Source: Euperipatoides rowelli (taxonomy: Eukaryota; Onychophora; Udeonychophora; Euonychophora; Peripatopsidae). From it: a stretch of 10,602 bases of DNA. Below, in pieces: positions 1 through 8,484 of this stretch. The stretch's first letter is position 1; each line of letters starts with the position of its first letter. The stretch lies in NCBI GenBank assembly GCA_003024985.2, contig PXIH01S0021534.1; one strand, given 5' to 3'. The notes under the pieces are model-generated. The model saw nothing but the letters and a program-made list of their open reading frames with translations, had not been told where the DNA came from and ran no database searches. Position numbers and translations under genes: made by a program.

Positions 1-514
1 TCACAATAAATCATAAAAATCAACAAAGTTAAATATACGTATAAATTCAAACTTTATTAAATTTGTCACTAATGTTTGTGTCATGCCGATAGTGTTATCT
101 AGTATGTTTGTATGTTAATGCCATATTCCTAATGCACCCAGAACTACTTGCTTTGGCACTCTTTGGGAAGCGTGAAATGCCACAAGTAGTGGCCACAGGA
201 AGGAGATATGCTGTACCTACTTTTAATGGCATTTCATTATTATTTTTAGTGTATCATAAGAATTTAACCTGACTAAATTAATAGAAGACAGTGGAAGATA
301 ACGTGACTTAAAGCTAACATAGTAAGTATTCATGTTCTTGACAGCACCTGTAAAAGGAAAAACATCCTACACTTGTTTGAAACATTGCATATGGATATAT
401 GACTAAGACTACAGCTATGATAATCTTAAAAAAAAAAGTCTATCACTTTGTCAGAAATTTGGAGATAAAAATTCCTCATGCAGCCTATCACACCTACCTA
501 AGGTGATGTAATTT
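1..514. repeat. Left copy of ~515-bp long direct repeat
   Basis: This segment matches 10015-10541 in the same orientation. By eye there are about 20 substitutions over roughly 410 aligned bases before the A-run at 427-437, so about 95% identity, with transitions outnumbering transversions about 12 to 8. The left copy has about 20 extra bases near 163-183 that the right copy lacks. It carries one arm (from about 400) of the palindrome seen in the right copy. Similarity stops at about 514. The left boundary is unknown because the window begins inside or at the repeat. It does not start TG or end CA and has no adjacent polypurine tract, so an LTR is not supported. It could be a dispersed element or a segmental duplication. 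Confidence 0.9.
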
Positions 515-1103
515 AAAATTTCAATCAATAAAAAAATTAAACTAAACATATTAAATTTAATGTTAAAATAACTCTATAAATTATTAAACTATCTACAATT
601 TGTATGGACACCCCTACACTATCACATGTCTGCAAACACCAAATAAACTGCTCACACCATTTTAATTATTTAGCAAGGCATATTTTGATTTATTATGGTC
701 CTAAGACCAGAATGAAACATATTTTGAAATATACAATAAATCTGAGAAATTAATTAAGTTTTGGATATCATTCACTTTCTCATTAATTATATTAACATAG
801 TATGCATTTCATCAATAAAGAAAAAAAAAACAAATATTTAAACAATTTGTGCTGGTCATTAAACTAAACTATCTAAAATATATTTGCCCTTAATTAATTT
901 GATCGCTAGTGCATATAAGTTCAGGCGAGCTCAAATAGGATTAAAAAGTTTATCTTCACTCGGATTAAAATTTCATATTATATTAGACGGTAGTGATTTA
1001 TACACTCTGGAAATTAATTAGCATTAGGTCCTCTTCTTATTTAAGCATGATAGATAACTTGAATATTAACTTCTCCATTTATAAAGACTTTGGAAATAAT
1101 TTA
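515..1103. other. AT-rich intergenic DNA
   Basis: I see no gene here. The stretch is very AT-rich with A runs (for example around 820-830) and many TTAATTAA-like words. The word tttgtatggacacc at 599-612 recurs inverted at 7587-7600. Confidence 0.6.
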
Positions 1104-1240
1104 CCTTTGGAATTTCTGCTGGTTTAATCGGCTTTGATGCACTCAGGACTGGGCACTCTTCATCATTCAAATCTTATAAATTTATCTCAGCAGCAAGGGC
1201 ACAATTCTTTCATTTAGTTTACTTCAGCATTTGGCAAACT
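1104..1240 (-). pseudogene. Possible degenerate exon-like fragment, unidentified
   Basis: This patch is less AT-rich than its surroundings. Read on the minus strand, about 22 codons ending at about 1105 stay open and encode DEECPVLSASKPIKPAEIPK. They are followed directly by an AG|GTAAAT word that resembles a splice donor. Upstream the same frame meets a TAA, and a second frame looks coding-like (LNERIVPLLLR), so if coding it is interrupted. An open run this short is expected often by chance, and I recognise no family. A TATATAAG word lies about 120 bp further upstream on the same strand. This is a weak call. Confidence 0.15.
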
Positions 1241-1256
1241 TCTTAAGCATGGTTGG

Positions 1257-1320
1257 TCACAGGTTCAATTTTTCATGATATACAGGTGTCAGGTTCAATT
1301 TCTCAAGATGATATGATTAA
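1257..1320. repeat. Imperfect tandem duplication, period ~30 bp
   Basis: Two adjacent units each begin with the ten bases aggttcaatt, at 1261 and 1291. Their tails are similar but diverged (ttcatgatat versus ctcaagatgatat). Two copies only. Confidence 0.6.
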
Positions 1321-2064
1321 TAAGATTCAATAAGATACAAATTTTTCCGTGAATTTGCTTATATACTCGTATGGTGTTAAAACGAAGTACGCATTGGATA
1401 AACCACATTTGTTGACACTTTGTTATTGTTTATTTGTGTTTAGGATCCTAATAGGCCAAATTAAAAATAGTACAAAAAGTTCTGTCTCTTCACTATGGCG
1501 TCACTAAAATATTGTAATGTTGAGCGCACATCGCTACTTGCTGTGAATGTAGAAATTCTCCTATAAGTCACCCAAGACGCATTAAGGTCCTTATACAACG
1601 CTGCCGAGTAGAGCCTGGAAACAATAGCATCCGAGGCTTACATTCTTTCACAGCAAGAGTCTATTTAAAACAATAGCGAAAATGTCAATGCTGCATACTT
1701 GAAAACAAATTGATAAAGGAAGGAATGTCCGCATATAATAGTCTATACTTCTCCCACTGTTTAAACAATAATGTTTATCTTGGATTTCAAATATAAATGT
1801 TTTAGAAAAACACGGCATAAATCTACTATTGAAAAGTACGGCACTTGGCAAATTAAAACAAATTTAAAAACTATCTAACTAAGACCACTTTCATAAATAT
1901 AAATAAATAAAAATAATAACTAACTAAACATGACCATTGGCACAATTATAAAACACTCAAAATATAAATATTAATTCCTTAAAATTTTTAGTATTCAAAT
2001 AAAATAAAAGGTTTCAATAATATTAAAGATGGTAGAGTTTTAAAATGCAAATTGCTCGCCTCCA
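1321..2064. other. Non-coding stretch, partly of higher complexity
   Basis: No gene is supported. Positions 1380-1660 are less AT-rich and contain CpG-bearing words. An imperfect inverted repeat lies inside: cttgctgtgaatgta at 1537-1551 against tacattctttcacagcaag at 1639-1657, with a three-base bulge and about 87 bp between arms. Plus-strand ATGGCGTCACTA at about 1495 opens only 23 codons. A 67-codon minus-strand open frame at 1648-1851 has no recognisable motif and is probably chance. Confidence 0.5.
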
Positions 2065-2121
2065 CTATTATCTCTCTGCATATTTCAAAAGCGCTATTAT
2101 CTCTCTGCATATTTCAAAAGC
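2065..2121. repeat. Tandem duplication, period 29 bp, two copies
   Basis: A 28-base segment at 2065-2092 is repeated without a mismatch at 2094-2121. Each copy contains ctctgcatatttc. Perfect identity suggests a recent slippage or duplication event. The motif is close to the insect Su(Hw) binding consensus YRYTGCATAYYY (11 of 12 positions), but binding is not shown by this. Confidence 0.9.
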
Positions 2122-2946
2122 TGGACAAGAAAGCTCAGATCAACAGCAATGAGGGAGAACAACAAGCTAATTTTAAAACCGGCCCACTTCACAAATAGTC
2201 AAATTAAAATACATTTCTTAAAGCAAAACTTTGATGTCGGCAAATAAACTGTATACAGTATTTAAATTCAATTACTAGATTTGACAAATATAAAAATGAA
2301 ATATTGAAATGAAATTTACATTTATTCTTCATACTTTCATACATTTAAAAGTGATAAGCAAATATAAATGCATTACAACATTTACAGATTACACAAGTCA
2401 AAAACAAAATAAAAGGAAATAAATGAAATTTTAACATACCAATAATAATTAACATATACATAAATAAATTCAAATTCAATTCATATCAATATATCAGATA
2501 AAAATAAAATACACAGGCAAAAGAAAAAAATTAAAAGTTAGATATAAATTATTCCCAAATTAAATAGTGAGGTAAAATTATTTGTAACACTCACTTGGCT
2601 TTATTTCAATTTTAAACATATGGAGGAGCGGAACTTCATTGATGTGGGTAAATGAGTTGAAAAAAAAACAGAATTATATTAAAATTGATTTTGAAATAAA
2701 AATAAGGTTAATTAATTCATTAATTACCTTTAGTAATTTGAACTCAAATTACTATAATACATTAAAAAACCCTGAGGAAATTTAACTCCTTTACCCCGGT
2801 TGAGAATGATGAGATTGAGATATCGGAGTAAACAAAAAAATAAGACTTTCAAAATTTTGCAAATAGCCTGTGGTCACTCAATTAAGATCAATTGACAGAT
2901 ACAAAAAAAATATAAACAAAAAATTGATTTCACACATACTTAGAAA
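2122..2946. other. AT-rich DNA downstream of the retrotransposon pol end
   Basis: This lies 3' of the last pol codon on the minus strand, where a polypurine tract and 3' LTR would be expected. The only purine-rich run is a short ggggtaaaggag on the minus strand near 2788-2799. It is not followed by a TG-starting sequence that recurs on the other side of the element. No envelope-like open frame is present. Palindromes at 2706-2754 are listed separately. Confidence 0.5.
2731..2754. repeat. Short perfect palindrome (11-bp arms, 2-bp spacer)
   Basis: tagtaatttga at 2731-2741 is the exact reverse complement of 2744-2754, with ac between. A second near-palindrome, ggttaattaa / ttaattacc, lies just before it at 2706-2728. 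Such structures are common in AT-rich DNA and no function is implied. Confidence 0.7.
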
Positions 2947-3526
2947 CTAACATTCATCTGTCAAGTTACTCTCATTTACTTTATTGAATTTGTCATTCAA
3001 TATCTCTCTGGGAAAATATCCTTTCAATTTATTAGCATGAACGATCTTATCCACAACCTCCCCCTCCATCACTGCCTTGTATATGATAGTTCACCATACT
3101 ATACCTACTTAAGACACGGTAGGGTTCTTTATAACGTGGTTTAAGTTTACGATTTGTTCCAGTATAACTAGTGGGATCAAGACAAAGTACTTGATCTCCT
3201 GGTTGAAATTCCATCATTTTCACCAGTCTGTTCCTAGGCTCACAGTTGATCTTGGATGATTCAGTGAGACATTCTCCCACTTTTGACATTGCTTCATTCA
3301 TTCTTTTACACATTCTTACTATAATATCATGTCCATAAATATCATCATTGTTATTAATTTCAATCATGGGCACTTTAGGGTTGATCTGGTCAAACCCATG
3401 AAATATGAAAAAAGGGCTTTCCCCAGTACTTCTATGAACGGAATTGTTAAGGTTTTGTATTACAAAAGGCAAGTATTTGTCCCATTTCATTGCAGATCTT
3501 GGAAAGCACAGTGAGAATCTTTGCAT
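2947..3526 (-). pseudogene. pol: Integrase C-terminal region with GPY/F-like module and tail
   Basis: The frame after the DDE core carries FVIQNLNNSVHRSTGESPFF, the conserved helix-rich end of the core, then an acidic Asn-rich linker. Next comes FQPGDQVLCLDP and KLKPRYKEPYRVLSRY, which corresponds to the GPY/F module with Glu in place of the usual Gly. Near 3065 the frame changes: the first frame ends in a spurious Gly-rich tail at 3047, while the neighbouring frame continues 40 codons from 3069 (VDKIVHANKLKGYFPRE) to a TAG at 2949-2947. The IVHANKLKGYF stretch matches the usual end of Ty3/Gypsy pol, so the true coding end is 2947 rather than 3047. Confidence 0.85.
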
Positions 3527-3893
3527 TGACCCTTTCAGTTACACCATTTTATTGAGGGTTATAAGGTGTTGTGTATATGCCCTTTATACCTAATGACTTG
3601 TGAACAGTCTTCATAACATTTCCAGTGAATTGACCACCATGATCAGATACAATTTCCACAGAAGCACCATACTTTGGTAATATGTTGCTCACATAGTCAT
3701 TTGCTACAGTTTCAGCATCAAATTTTTTTATGGGTGAAGCAAATGTCATCCGACTTAAGTGGTCAACCCACACCACAACATAATTATTCCTTTGAGGAGT
3801 CAGAGAGAAGGGACCAAATAAGTCAACTGAAAGTCTTTCCATGGGAGTAGTGGGAGGCTTGACAGGCTGGAAAGGTATATGCCTTCTGATCAC
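3500..3893 (-). pseudogene. pol: Integrase DDE catalytic core, one internal stop
   Basis: This core joins element DNA to the host genome. The catalytic triad is intact: Asp in LSVDLFGPF (codon 3824-3822), Asp in IVSDHGGQFTG (3644-3642) and Glu in VTERVNAKI (3536-3534). The second Asp and the Glu are separated by exactly 35 residues, the D-D-35-E spacing of retroviral integrases. A TAA at 3551-3549 interrupts the frame between Asp2 and Glu. Coding continues past it until a frame change near 3500. The surrounding residues (VVWVDHLSRM, GIKGIYTTPYNPQ) are characteristic of Ty3/Gypsy. Confidence 0.92.
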
Positions 3894-4305
3894 CTATCTC
3901 CTTTGACAAATGTCACATGTTTCTATGATTGATACACATCCGTCCACATGTTTTCCCAAGTAAAAAGTAACCACAACTTCCATGCAGTAATGTTGGTAGA
4001 TAAGTGACCACACCATACACCATCATGATATGCTGCAATTAATTCCTTCATCAGCTTCACAGGAACAACAATTCTATACTTCCACCCATGCAATCTACTA
4101 GGAATGACTCTCCACACTAAAATTCCTTCATGATCAATCTGAACTCATTTGTTTTATTATTACTGTCTTTCATCCCTTTCAGTATCTCAATACATTGCTC
4201 ATCCTTAGACTGTTCTTCTCTTATAGGATCAACAGTTATAGCAGTCTGTAGCTGACCGGCAGCAACAATACTAGTTGGAATATCCTCACTGTGTGCACAG
4301 GACAA
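3894..4305 (-). pseudogene. pol: Integrase N-terminal zinc-binding (HHCC) region, broken
   Basis: After a poorly conserved linker in the RNase H frame (HSEDIPTSIVAAGQLQT), the frame changes near 4140. The integrase N-terminus then reads WRVIPSRLHGWKYRIVVPVK, with the two zinc-ligand histidines in AAYHDGVWCGHLS. A further frame change near 3930 separates these from the paired cysteines in IETCDICQRR. A TAG follows at 3896-3894. H-x-H and C-x2-C in this order and spacing match the H2C2 module of Ty3/Gypsy integrases. Confidence 0.85.
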
Positions 4306-4308
4306 TCA

Positions 4309-4863
4309 GTCAGCCACAAAGTTGAATTTGCCTGGTTGATATTTGATCAGTATATTATGATCTTGAACTTGAAGTAACCACCTAACAAGATGCAAATTGG
4401 TGTCCTTAATTTTATAAATGTGAGTGAGTGGTCTGCGATCAGTTTGAAACAATATATTATAGCCATATGTTAAATGTTTAAATTGAGCAAGCGCATAGAC
4501 TACTTCAAGGGCTTCTCTTTCAATATCAGATTACCTAGCTTCAGCTGAGTTCAACTTTCTGCTACAGAATGCAACAGGATGTATCAGGCCTTGATCATCT
4601 TTCTGCTCTAACACAGCTCCTATTTCTATGACACTTGCATCAGTTTTTATAATAAAATCTTTACTGAAATCAGGATATTGAAGCAGGGGCGCCTGAGTCA
4701 ACATTTCCTTTAATTTTTGAAATGCAGCTGGTGCCTTGTCATTCCATCTAGACTTAATGTCGCCTTTACCTTGCAATAGCTGGTGCAAAGTATCAGCAAT
4801 CTCAGTAATTCTGGGGATGAAACGCCTATAAAAATTCACAGTTCCAAGAAAGCTATGACCTTG
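4309..4863 (-). pseudogene. pol: RNase H domain with connection region, two stops
   Basis: RNase H degrades the RNA strand during reverse transcription. The same frame continues directly from the reverse transcriptase past its TAA: NFYRRFIPRITEIADTLHQL is the usual RT-RNase H connection. The catalytic acidic residues are all visible: Asp in FIIKTDAS, Glu in DIEREALEVVYAL, Asp in LFQTDRRPLTHIY (Arg where His is common), and Asp in NFVAD. Stops lie inside at 4533-4531, just before the Glu motif, and at 4308-4306, directly after the last Asp. No frame change is needed within this domain, so it is the best-preserved reading frame of the element. Confidence 0.9.
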
Positions 4864-5761
4864 TTAAACGGTGTTTGGATGTTCAAAATTTCTGACAACT
4901 TCTACATTCTCATGAGTAGGCCTGAACCCTCTCTGATCAGTCACATGTCCCAAAAATTTAAGGGAAGTCTGAAACAACAAACATTTTGAAGGACATAGTG
5001 CCATATTAATTCGTTTCAGTGCCTTTAACACCAGTTCAAGTACTTCAAGGTGTTCATAAATGTTCTTAGTATAAACAATAATGTAATCTTGAAACACCAT
5101 ACAGTGTCCTCCTGAAACAACATCATGCAGAGCTTCATTCATCACTTTCTGGAACCAACCAGTGCTCATAGATAATCCTTGGGGAAGTCTTTCCATTCTG
5201 TACCTCCCAAACGGTGGGCTGAAAGCAAACCGATCCTTGACTTGTTCATGCAATTTTATATTAAAGTACCTATTGTTGAGATCCAGAGTGGAGAAAATCT
5301 TAGAACCACCCAACTTGTCTATTATCTCATCAATGGACACTTAAATGGTTCAACTATTTGATTAATTTTTCTTAAATCATGCACTATCCTTATGTCAGTA
5401 GAGGGAGCCTTCTTCTCCAAGAACATTGCAGGAGTGTACCAGTTGGAACAGGTTTTAGATATAATACCCACTTTTTCGAGGCCCTCAAGTTTTTCACGAA
5501 CAGCATTGTATGGGGTATTCTGTACCGACATTGGAATATAGCCTCATTAGAGATAAATTTTGGTTTATACGGTGGGAGGTTTTCATCTGTCATATCAGCT
5601 ACATTTTCTATGAGGATCTCCTTATGTTTAGTGAGAATATGCTCAAGTCTATTCTGCTGACTCAGGGACAGATCAATGTTGCCCAAATTTACGGAATCAC
5701 AAATGTTTGATAACTCTTCCCCTTTGATGTATTCAGTCTCCACCGTGTGACACCACCCTAT
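4864..5761 (-). pseudogene. pol: Reverse transcriptase domain, catalytic box altered
   Basis: The domain copies element RNA to DNA. The N-terminal linker (SQQNRLEHILTKHKEILIEN) runs in one frame, shifts near 5515 to EKLEGLEKVGIISKTCSNWY and FLEKKAPSTDIRIVHDLRKI, then shifts near 5342 to the palm. There STLDLNNRYF holds the first catalytic Asp, followed by FAFSPPFGRYRMERLPQGL. The polymerase box, normally Y-x-D-D, reads F-Q-D-Y at 5094-5083, so the second aspartate is replaced by Tyr. Thumb-proximal sequence LKFLGHVTDQRGFRP is typical of Ty3/Gypsy. A TAA at 4866-4864 ends the segment. Domain identity is very secure, activity is not possible. Confidence 0.92.
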
Positions 5762-5764
5762 TCA

Positions 5765-6224
5765 ACTCACATGACTATTATTGACATTAGAATCTAACCT
5801 ATTAATATCAATCTCCTCAAATTCCATAAACCAATGACCGATATTAAGATTGACCCCAAGCCTAACAAGGATATCATACCCCATTATGAGATCATAGGGG
5901 CAATTGTCATTGAATATAGTAAGGCACACCTTATGCTTAATCTTACAATAATATTAATAATTGCAAGGTCTACCATAGCTCAATCTGCCTTAGTGCTACC
6001 AGGGCATATGAGTGTGACAAGTTTAGTTATGGAGCATTTTATCAAATTGTCTTTACTTGTGACAAATCTCTCATTAAGAAGTGACATTTGAACTCCTGTG
6101 TCAACAAGGGCACTAGTTTCCTTCCCATTACATTTATTATGACAATTAGTTTTTCCATGTAGAATTTATCAAACCCAATGGTATTCATCACCTTTCCATT
6201 ACCCTTGTTGACTTCACCTTTCAT
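5765..6224 (-). pseudogene. Retropepsin-like aspartic protease, broken across three frames
   Basis: This domain cleaves the polyprotein. The active-site motif ALVDTG is readable with the catalytic Asp codon at 6102-6100, followed by SLLNERFVTS. The residue after DTG is Val where Ala/Ser is usual. Upstream residues (GFDKFYMEKLIVIIN) sit in another frame, changing near 6135. After a TGA at 5982-5980 and another frame change near 5950, the C-terminal part carries YDLIMGYDIL, which matches the second conserved I-L/M-G-x-D motif. A linker (FEEIDINRLDSN) then runs to a TGA at 5764-5762 and joins the reverse transcriptase region. The fold type is well supported; the enzyme cannot be made from this copy. 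Confidence 0.8.
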
Positions 6225-6406
6225 CAGTTTCCTCTCCTTAAATGTTGTCCCGATTTCTTCATGTCATTTGGTCCCTCCCTTATGGGTTGACTCAAGAGAA
6301 GGACTCTTTAGTTTAAATCTTGTGCTCTTTGATCATCATTATTGGCTCCACCACCTCTGTTTTCCCTCGCCTTCCATCCATTTCTTGTTTGGATATTGTG
6401 TCAGTC

Positions 6407-6448
6407 ACAGTTTCATTGAATGTGCCCATAACGTCCGCAACCCCAGCA
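6407..6448 (-). pseudogene. gag: Gag nucleocapsid CCHC zinc knuckle, with internal stop
   Basis: The spacing C-x2-C-x4-H-x4-C is readable on the minus strand from CWGC at 6448 to the last Cys codon at 6409-6407, with GRYGH in the middle. This motif binds RNA during packaging. It lies in a different frame from the preceding gag segment, so a frame change occurs near 6455. A TGA at 6415-6413 falls between the His and the last Cys. The match in spacing and in the aromatic/Gly positions makes it a clear relic despite the break. Confidence 0.8.
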
Positions 6449-6464
6449 AACAAATCACGACTAC

Positions 6465-7449
6465 TGAAACAATTTACACTAAACTGTCTAATTTTGTTTA
6501 ATTTGTTCAACTTTAATTTCAACTCATTGATTTCACTCTCTACAATTTCTCTCTCATTCTCCATGCTGTTAACCCCCTTTCCACCATCATCTTATTTCCT
6601 ATCACACTCTTCCAATCATATGGCAAACTTGATGGCACCTTCGAAATCCTCGATGTTAGCACGTGAAACTTCAGTCCAATATCGTTCAATCAATCCTTTG
6701 ATGAACTGTTGCACTAAAAGGTGTTTGTACACTACTTCATCCTTAAACGCCTTAGCATAAACCTTTCCGGCACTCAACAATCTTAATTTAAATGATGTGA
6801 CAGACTCTCTGCTACCTTGTAAGCAGTTCCAGAAGACTTATTGACCTTGTACAGTGTTTAATTCTCTGCTGAATAACTTATCAAATTCATCAAGTCTTTC
6901 GTCAAACGATATGTCTTGGACATCCCCCAAACCCTCATAGTATTTTGAACTCACCCTTCCCGACAGTTTGGATTCAAATGCAATGCGTGTATGTGCGTCT
7001 GACCATTGATTCTCCCTGGCAAGTATACAAAATTGAGACACAAATTTCTTTGTTTCGTTTAAATCCTTGTGATCCCAATGAAACAAAGGCAATAGTTTAA
7101 TAGGGTCCTTGTGCTTAAGTTTCCCTCCTCCAATACTAGCACTAACACAAGTTTTATTATTGCTCATAATTTCAATACTTTCATCACTCACACATACATC
7201 ATTTTTCAATTTATCAATACAAATACATTCATTCAATTTTGTTGCATTGTTTAGTCTTAATATCTCTTCATCTCTCTCACTCACCATTCTCATTAATTGG
7301 TCAGTTGTGAGCTCATTGCCAATTCCCCCTATTGCATTCATATTACTTTCAGTTTCACTCACTTCTTTGTTAGGAATGTCATTAGATGTCATGGTTTCAT
7401 TTCCTGTATTTTGGATATCTTTGGTTGCTGTTTTGCTTCTTGTATCCAT
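6465..7449 (-). pseudogene. gag: Gag (capsid) of Ty3/Gypsy element, interrupted
   Basis: Gag forms the virus-like particle that packages the element RNA. I take the ATG at 7449 (AAAAAAATGG, good initiation context) rather than upstream in-frame ATG at 7470 or GTG at 7488. A hydrophilic N-terminal ~120 residues is followed by a Retrotrans_gag-like region: LPLFHWDHKDLNETKKFVSQF, then a conserved Trp, then FESKLSGRVSSKYYEGLGD. The frame meets TAA at 6840-6838 but stays coding-like beyond it (ESVTSFKLRLLSAGKVYAKA, then FIKGL), as expected of the capsid C-terminal half. Two more stops lie at 6618-6616 and 6594-6592. After these the frame continues as a charged, probably helical stretch (MENEREIVESEINELKLKLN) leading to the zinc knuckle. 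Family assignment is confident; individual function is lost. Confidence 0.85.
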
Positions 7450-8010
7450 TTTTTTTAAAAAATTTGACATAAATGACAATTGAAACACTAATACTGTTTA
7501 TTGAACAATCAATATAAACAAAAATAGTGTGAACAAAAAAGGTGGTGCAGGCATACAATAAAAAATCTAAAATCCTGACTAAATAAGGTGTCCATACAAA
7601 CTAACTAAAAAAATATAAAAAACATACTCATCATCAGTTAATTCACTGATAAAATAAAATCTCAATAATATCTCAGAACAATTAATATTGTTCAAAATTT
7701 CAGAAAAAATAAAAAAAGAACAGTATAAAAGAATTTGTCAAAAACTCAAACTTCACTCAAAGAACATTAAGTACTAGGCAAGAATTAGGATAAAAGTTGA
7801 AAAAAAAATTAAATAAAAAGGTGGGTTTCGAAAATTTGGAAAATGTCCGGTATAAGAAAAATTTCATAGAACCCGGGTTATATCAAAATTGTCATTGCAG
7901 ATGCCATCTTGTTTTTGCATAACAAGAAAAACAATTACCAACTGATTTAATCCCCATAAAAATCAAAAATAAATTAAATTAAAACAAGGACAAGAATCAG
8001 AGTAGAACGC

Positions 8011-8031
8011 CTATAAAAAGAGTTTTTATAG
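8011..8031. repeat. Short perfect palindrome (9-bp arms, 3-bp loop)
   Basis: ctataaaaa at 8011-8019 is the exact reverse complement of 8023-8031, with gag between. It is probably incidental in AT-rich sequence. Confidence 0.7.
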
Positions 8032-8424
8032 AGTTGAAGATTCCTAATCCTGGAATGGTACCCAATAAAAAAAAACTAAACTGTCAAATGCACTTATTTA
8101 AAAAATAAATTTATATTCAGAAAAAATAAAAAAAAAGGATTACATAAGATTGAAATATTTCTCATCATCTTTATTGAACCAAATATTAATACTCAGGAAT
8201 AAAAAAAACTTCTCTTGTATAAAGTAATTAAATTGCTAAAAAAAATTCTTCAAATGATAATTTCTTATCACTAAAACTCTCAACTCAATTATACCAATTG
8301 TCACTAGGACGTCCTGTACATTTACTACAAAATGACAGGAGGTCCAAAAAAATTTTCAATATTGCAAAATTCATCTCATATCATCTCAAGATCTGATCAG
8401 GATCTAAATCTGCTTCAAATCAGT

Positions 8425-8484
8425 TTCATGATCAAGCACAGCTTAAAATTCATTTACATGATCAAGCTAATTCTCAATAATTCA
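8425..8484. repeat. Imperfect tandem duplication, period 30 bp
   Basis: The eleven bases catgatcaagc occur at 8427-8437 and 8457-8467, and the following bases are weakly similar. Two copies are visible. Confidence 0.45.

Larger units (their letters stand above)
2947..7449 (-). mobile_element. Decayed Ty3/Gypsy LTR-retrotransposon core (gag-PR-RT-RH-IN)
   Basis: The minus strand carries the full Ty3/Gypsy domain order: gag capsid, CCHC knuckle, aspartic protease with DTG, reverse transcriptase, RNase H, integrase zinc domain, DDE core and a GPY/F-like C-terminal region. RNase H before integrase separates it from Ty1/Copia. In-frame stops end at 6838, 6616, 6592, 6413, 5980, 5762, 4864, 4531, 4306, 3894 and 3549. 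Frame changes fall near 6455, 6400-6225, 6135, 5950, 5515, 5342, 4140, 3930, 3500 and 3065. One of those between gag and protease could be a natural recoding site, but the rest mark a dead copy. LTRs, primer-binding site and polypurine tract were not found, so these limits cover only the coding core. The clade within Ty3/Gypsy is not assigned. Confidence 0.93.

Noticed and set aside
1648-1851. Minus-strand 67-codon open frame as an envelope or accessory gene
   Set aside because: It is short, has no recognisable motif, is isolated in non-coding DNA and sits far from the pol end.
2788-2799. ggggtaaaggag (minus strand) as polypurine tract
   Set aside because: It is interrupted by T, short, and followed by ttaaatttcc, which does not recur upstream of gag.
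5834-6091. Plus-strand open frame opposite the protease
   Set aside because: The minus strand here carries the retropepsin motifs; the plus-strand product shows no domain.
6320-6760. Plus-strand open frame of 146 codons opposite the gag C-terminus
   Set aside because: It overlaps the zinc knuckle and capsid C-terminal codons on the minus strand and is Ser/Leu/Phe-rich low-information sequence, so it is an antisense shadow.
7109-7483. Plus-strand open frame of 124 codons opposite gag
   Set aside because: It is the complement of a strongly family-like gag frame, is Leu/Ser-rich as antisense frames often are, and has no motif of its own.
7587-7600. TGGACACC on the minus strand as a primer-binding site
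   Set aside because: The following bases do not resemble the complement of a tRNA acceptor stem and T-arm, and no LTR end precedes it.
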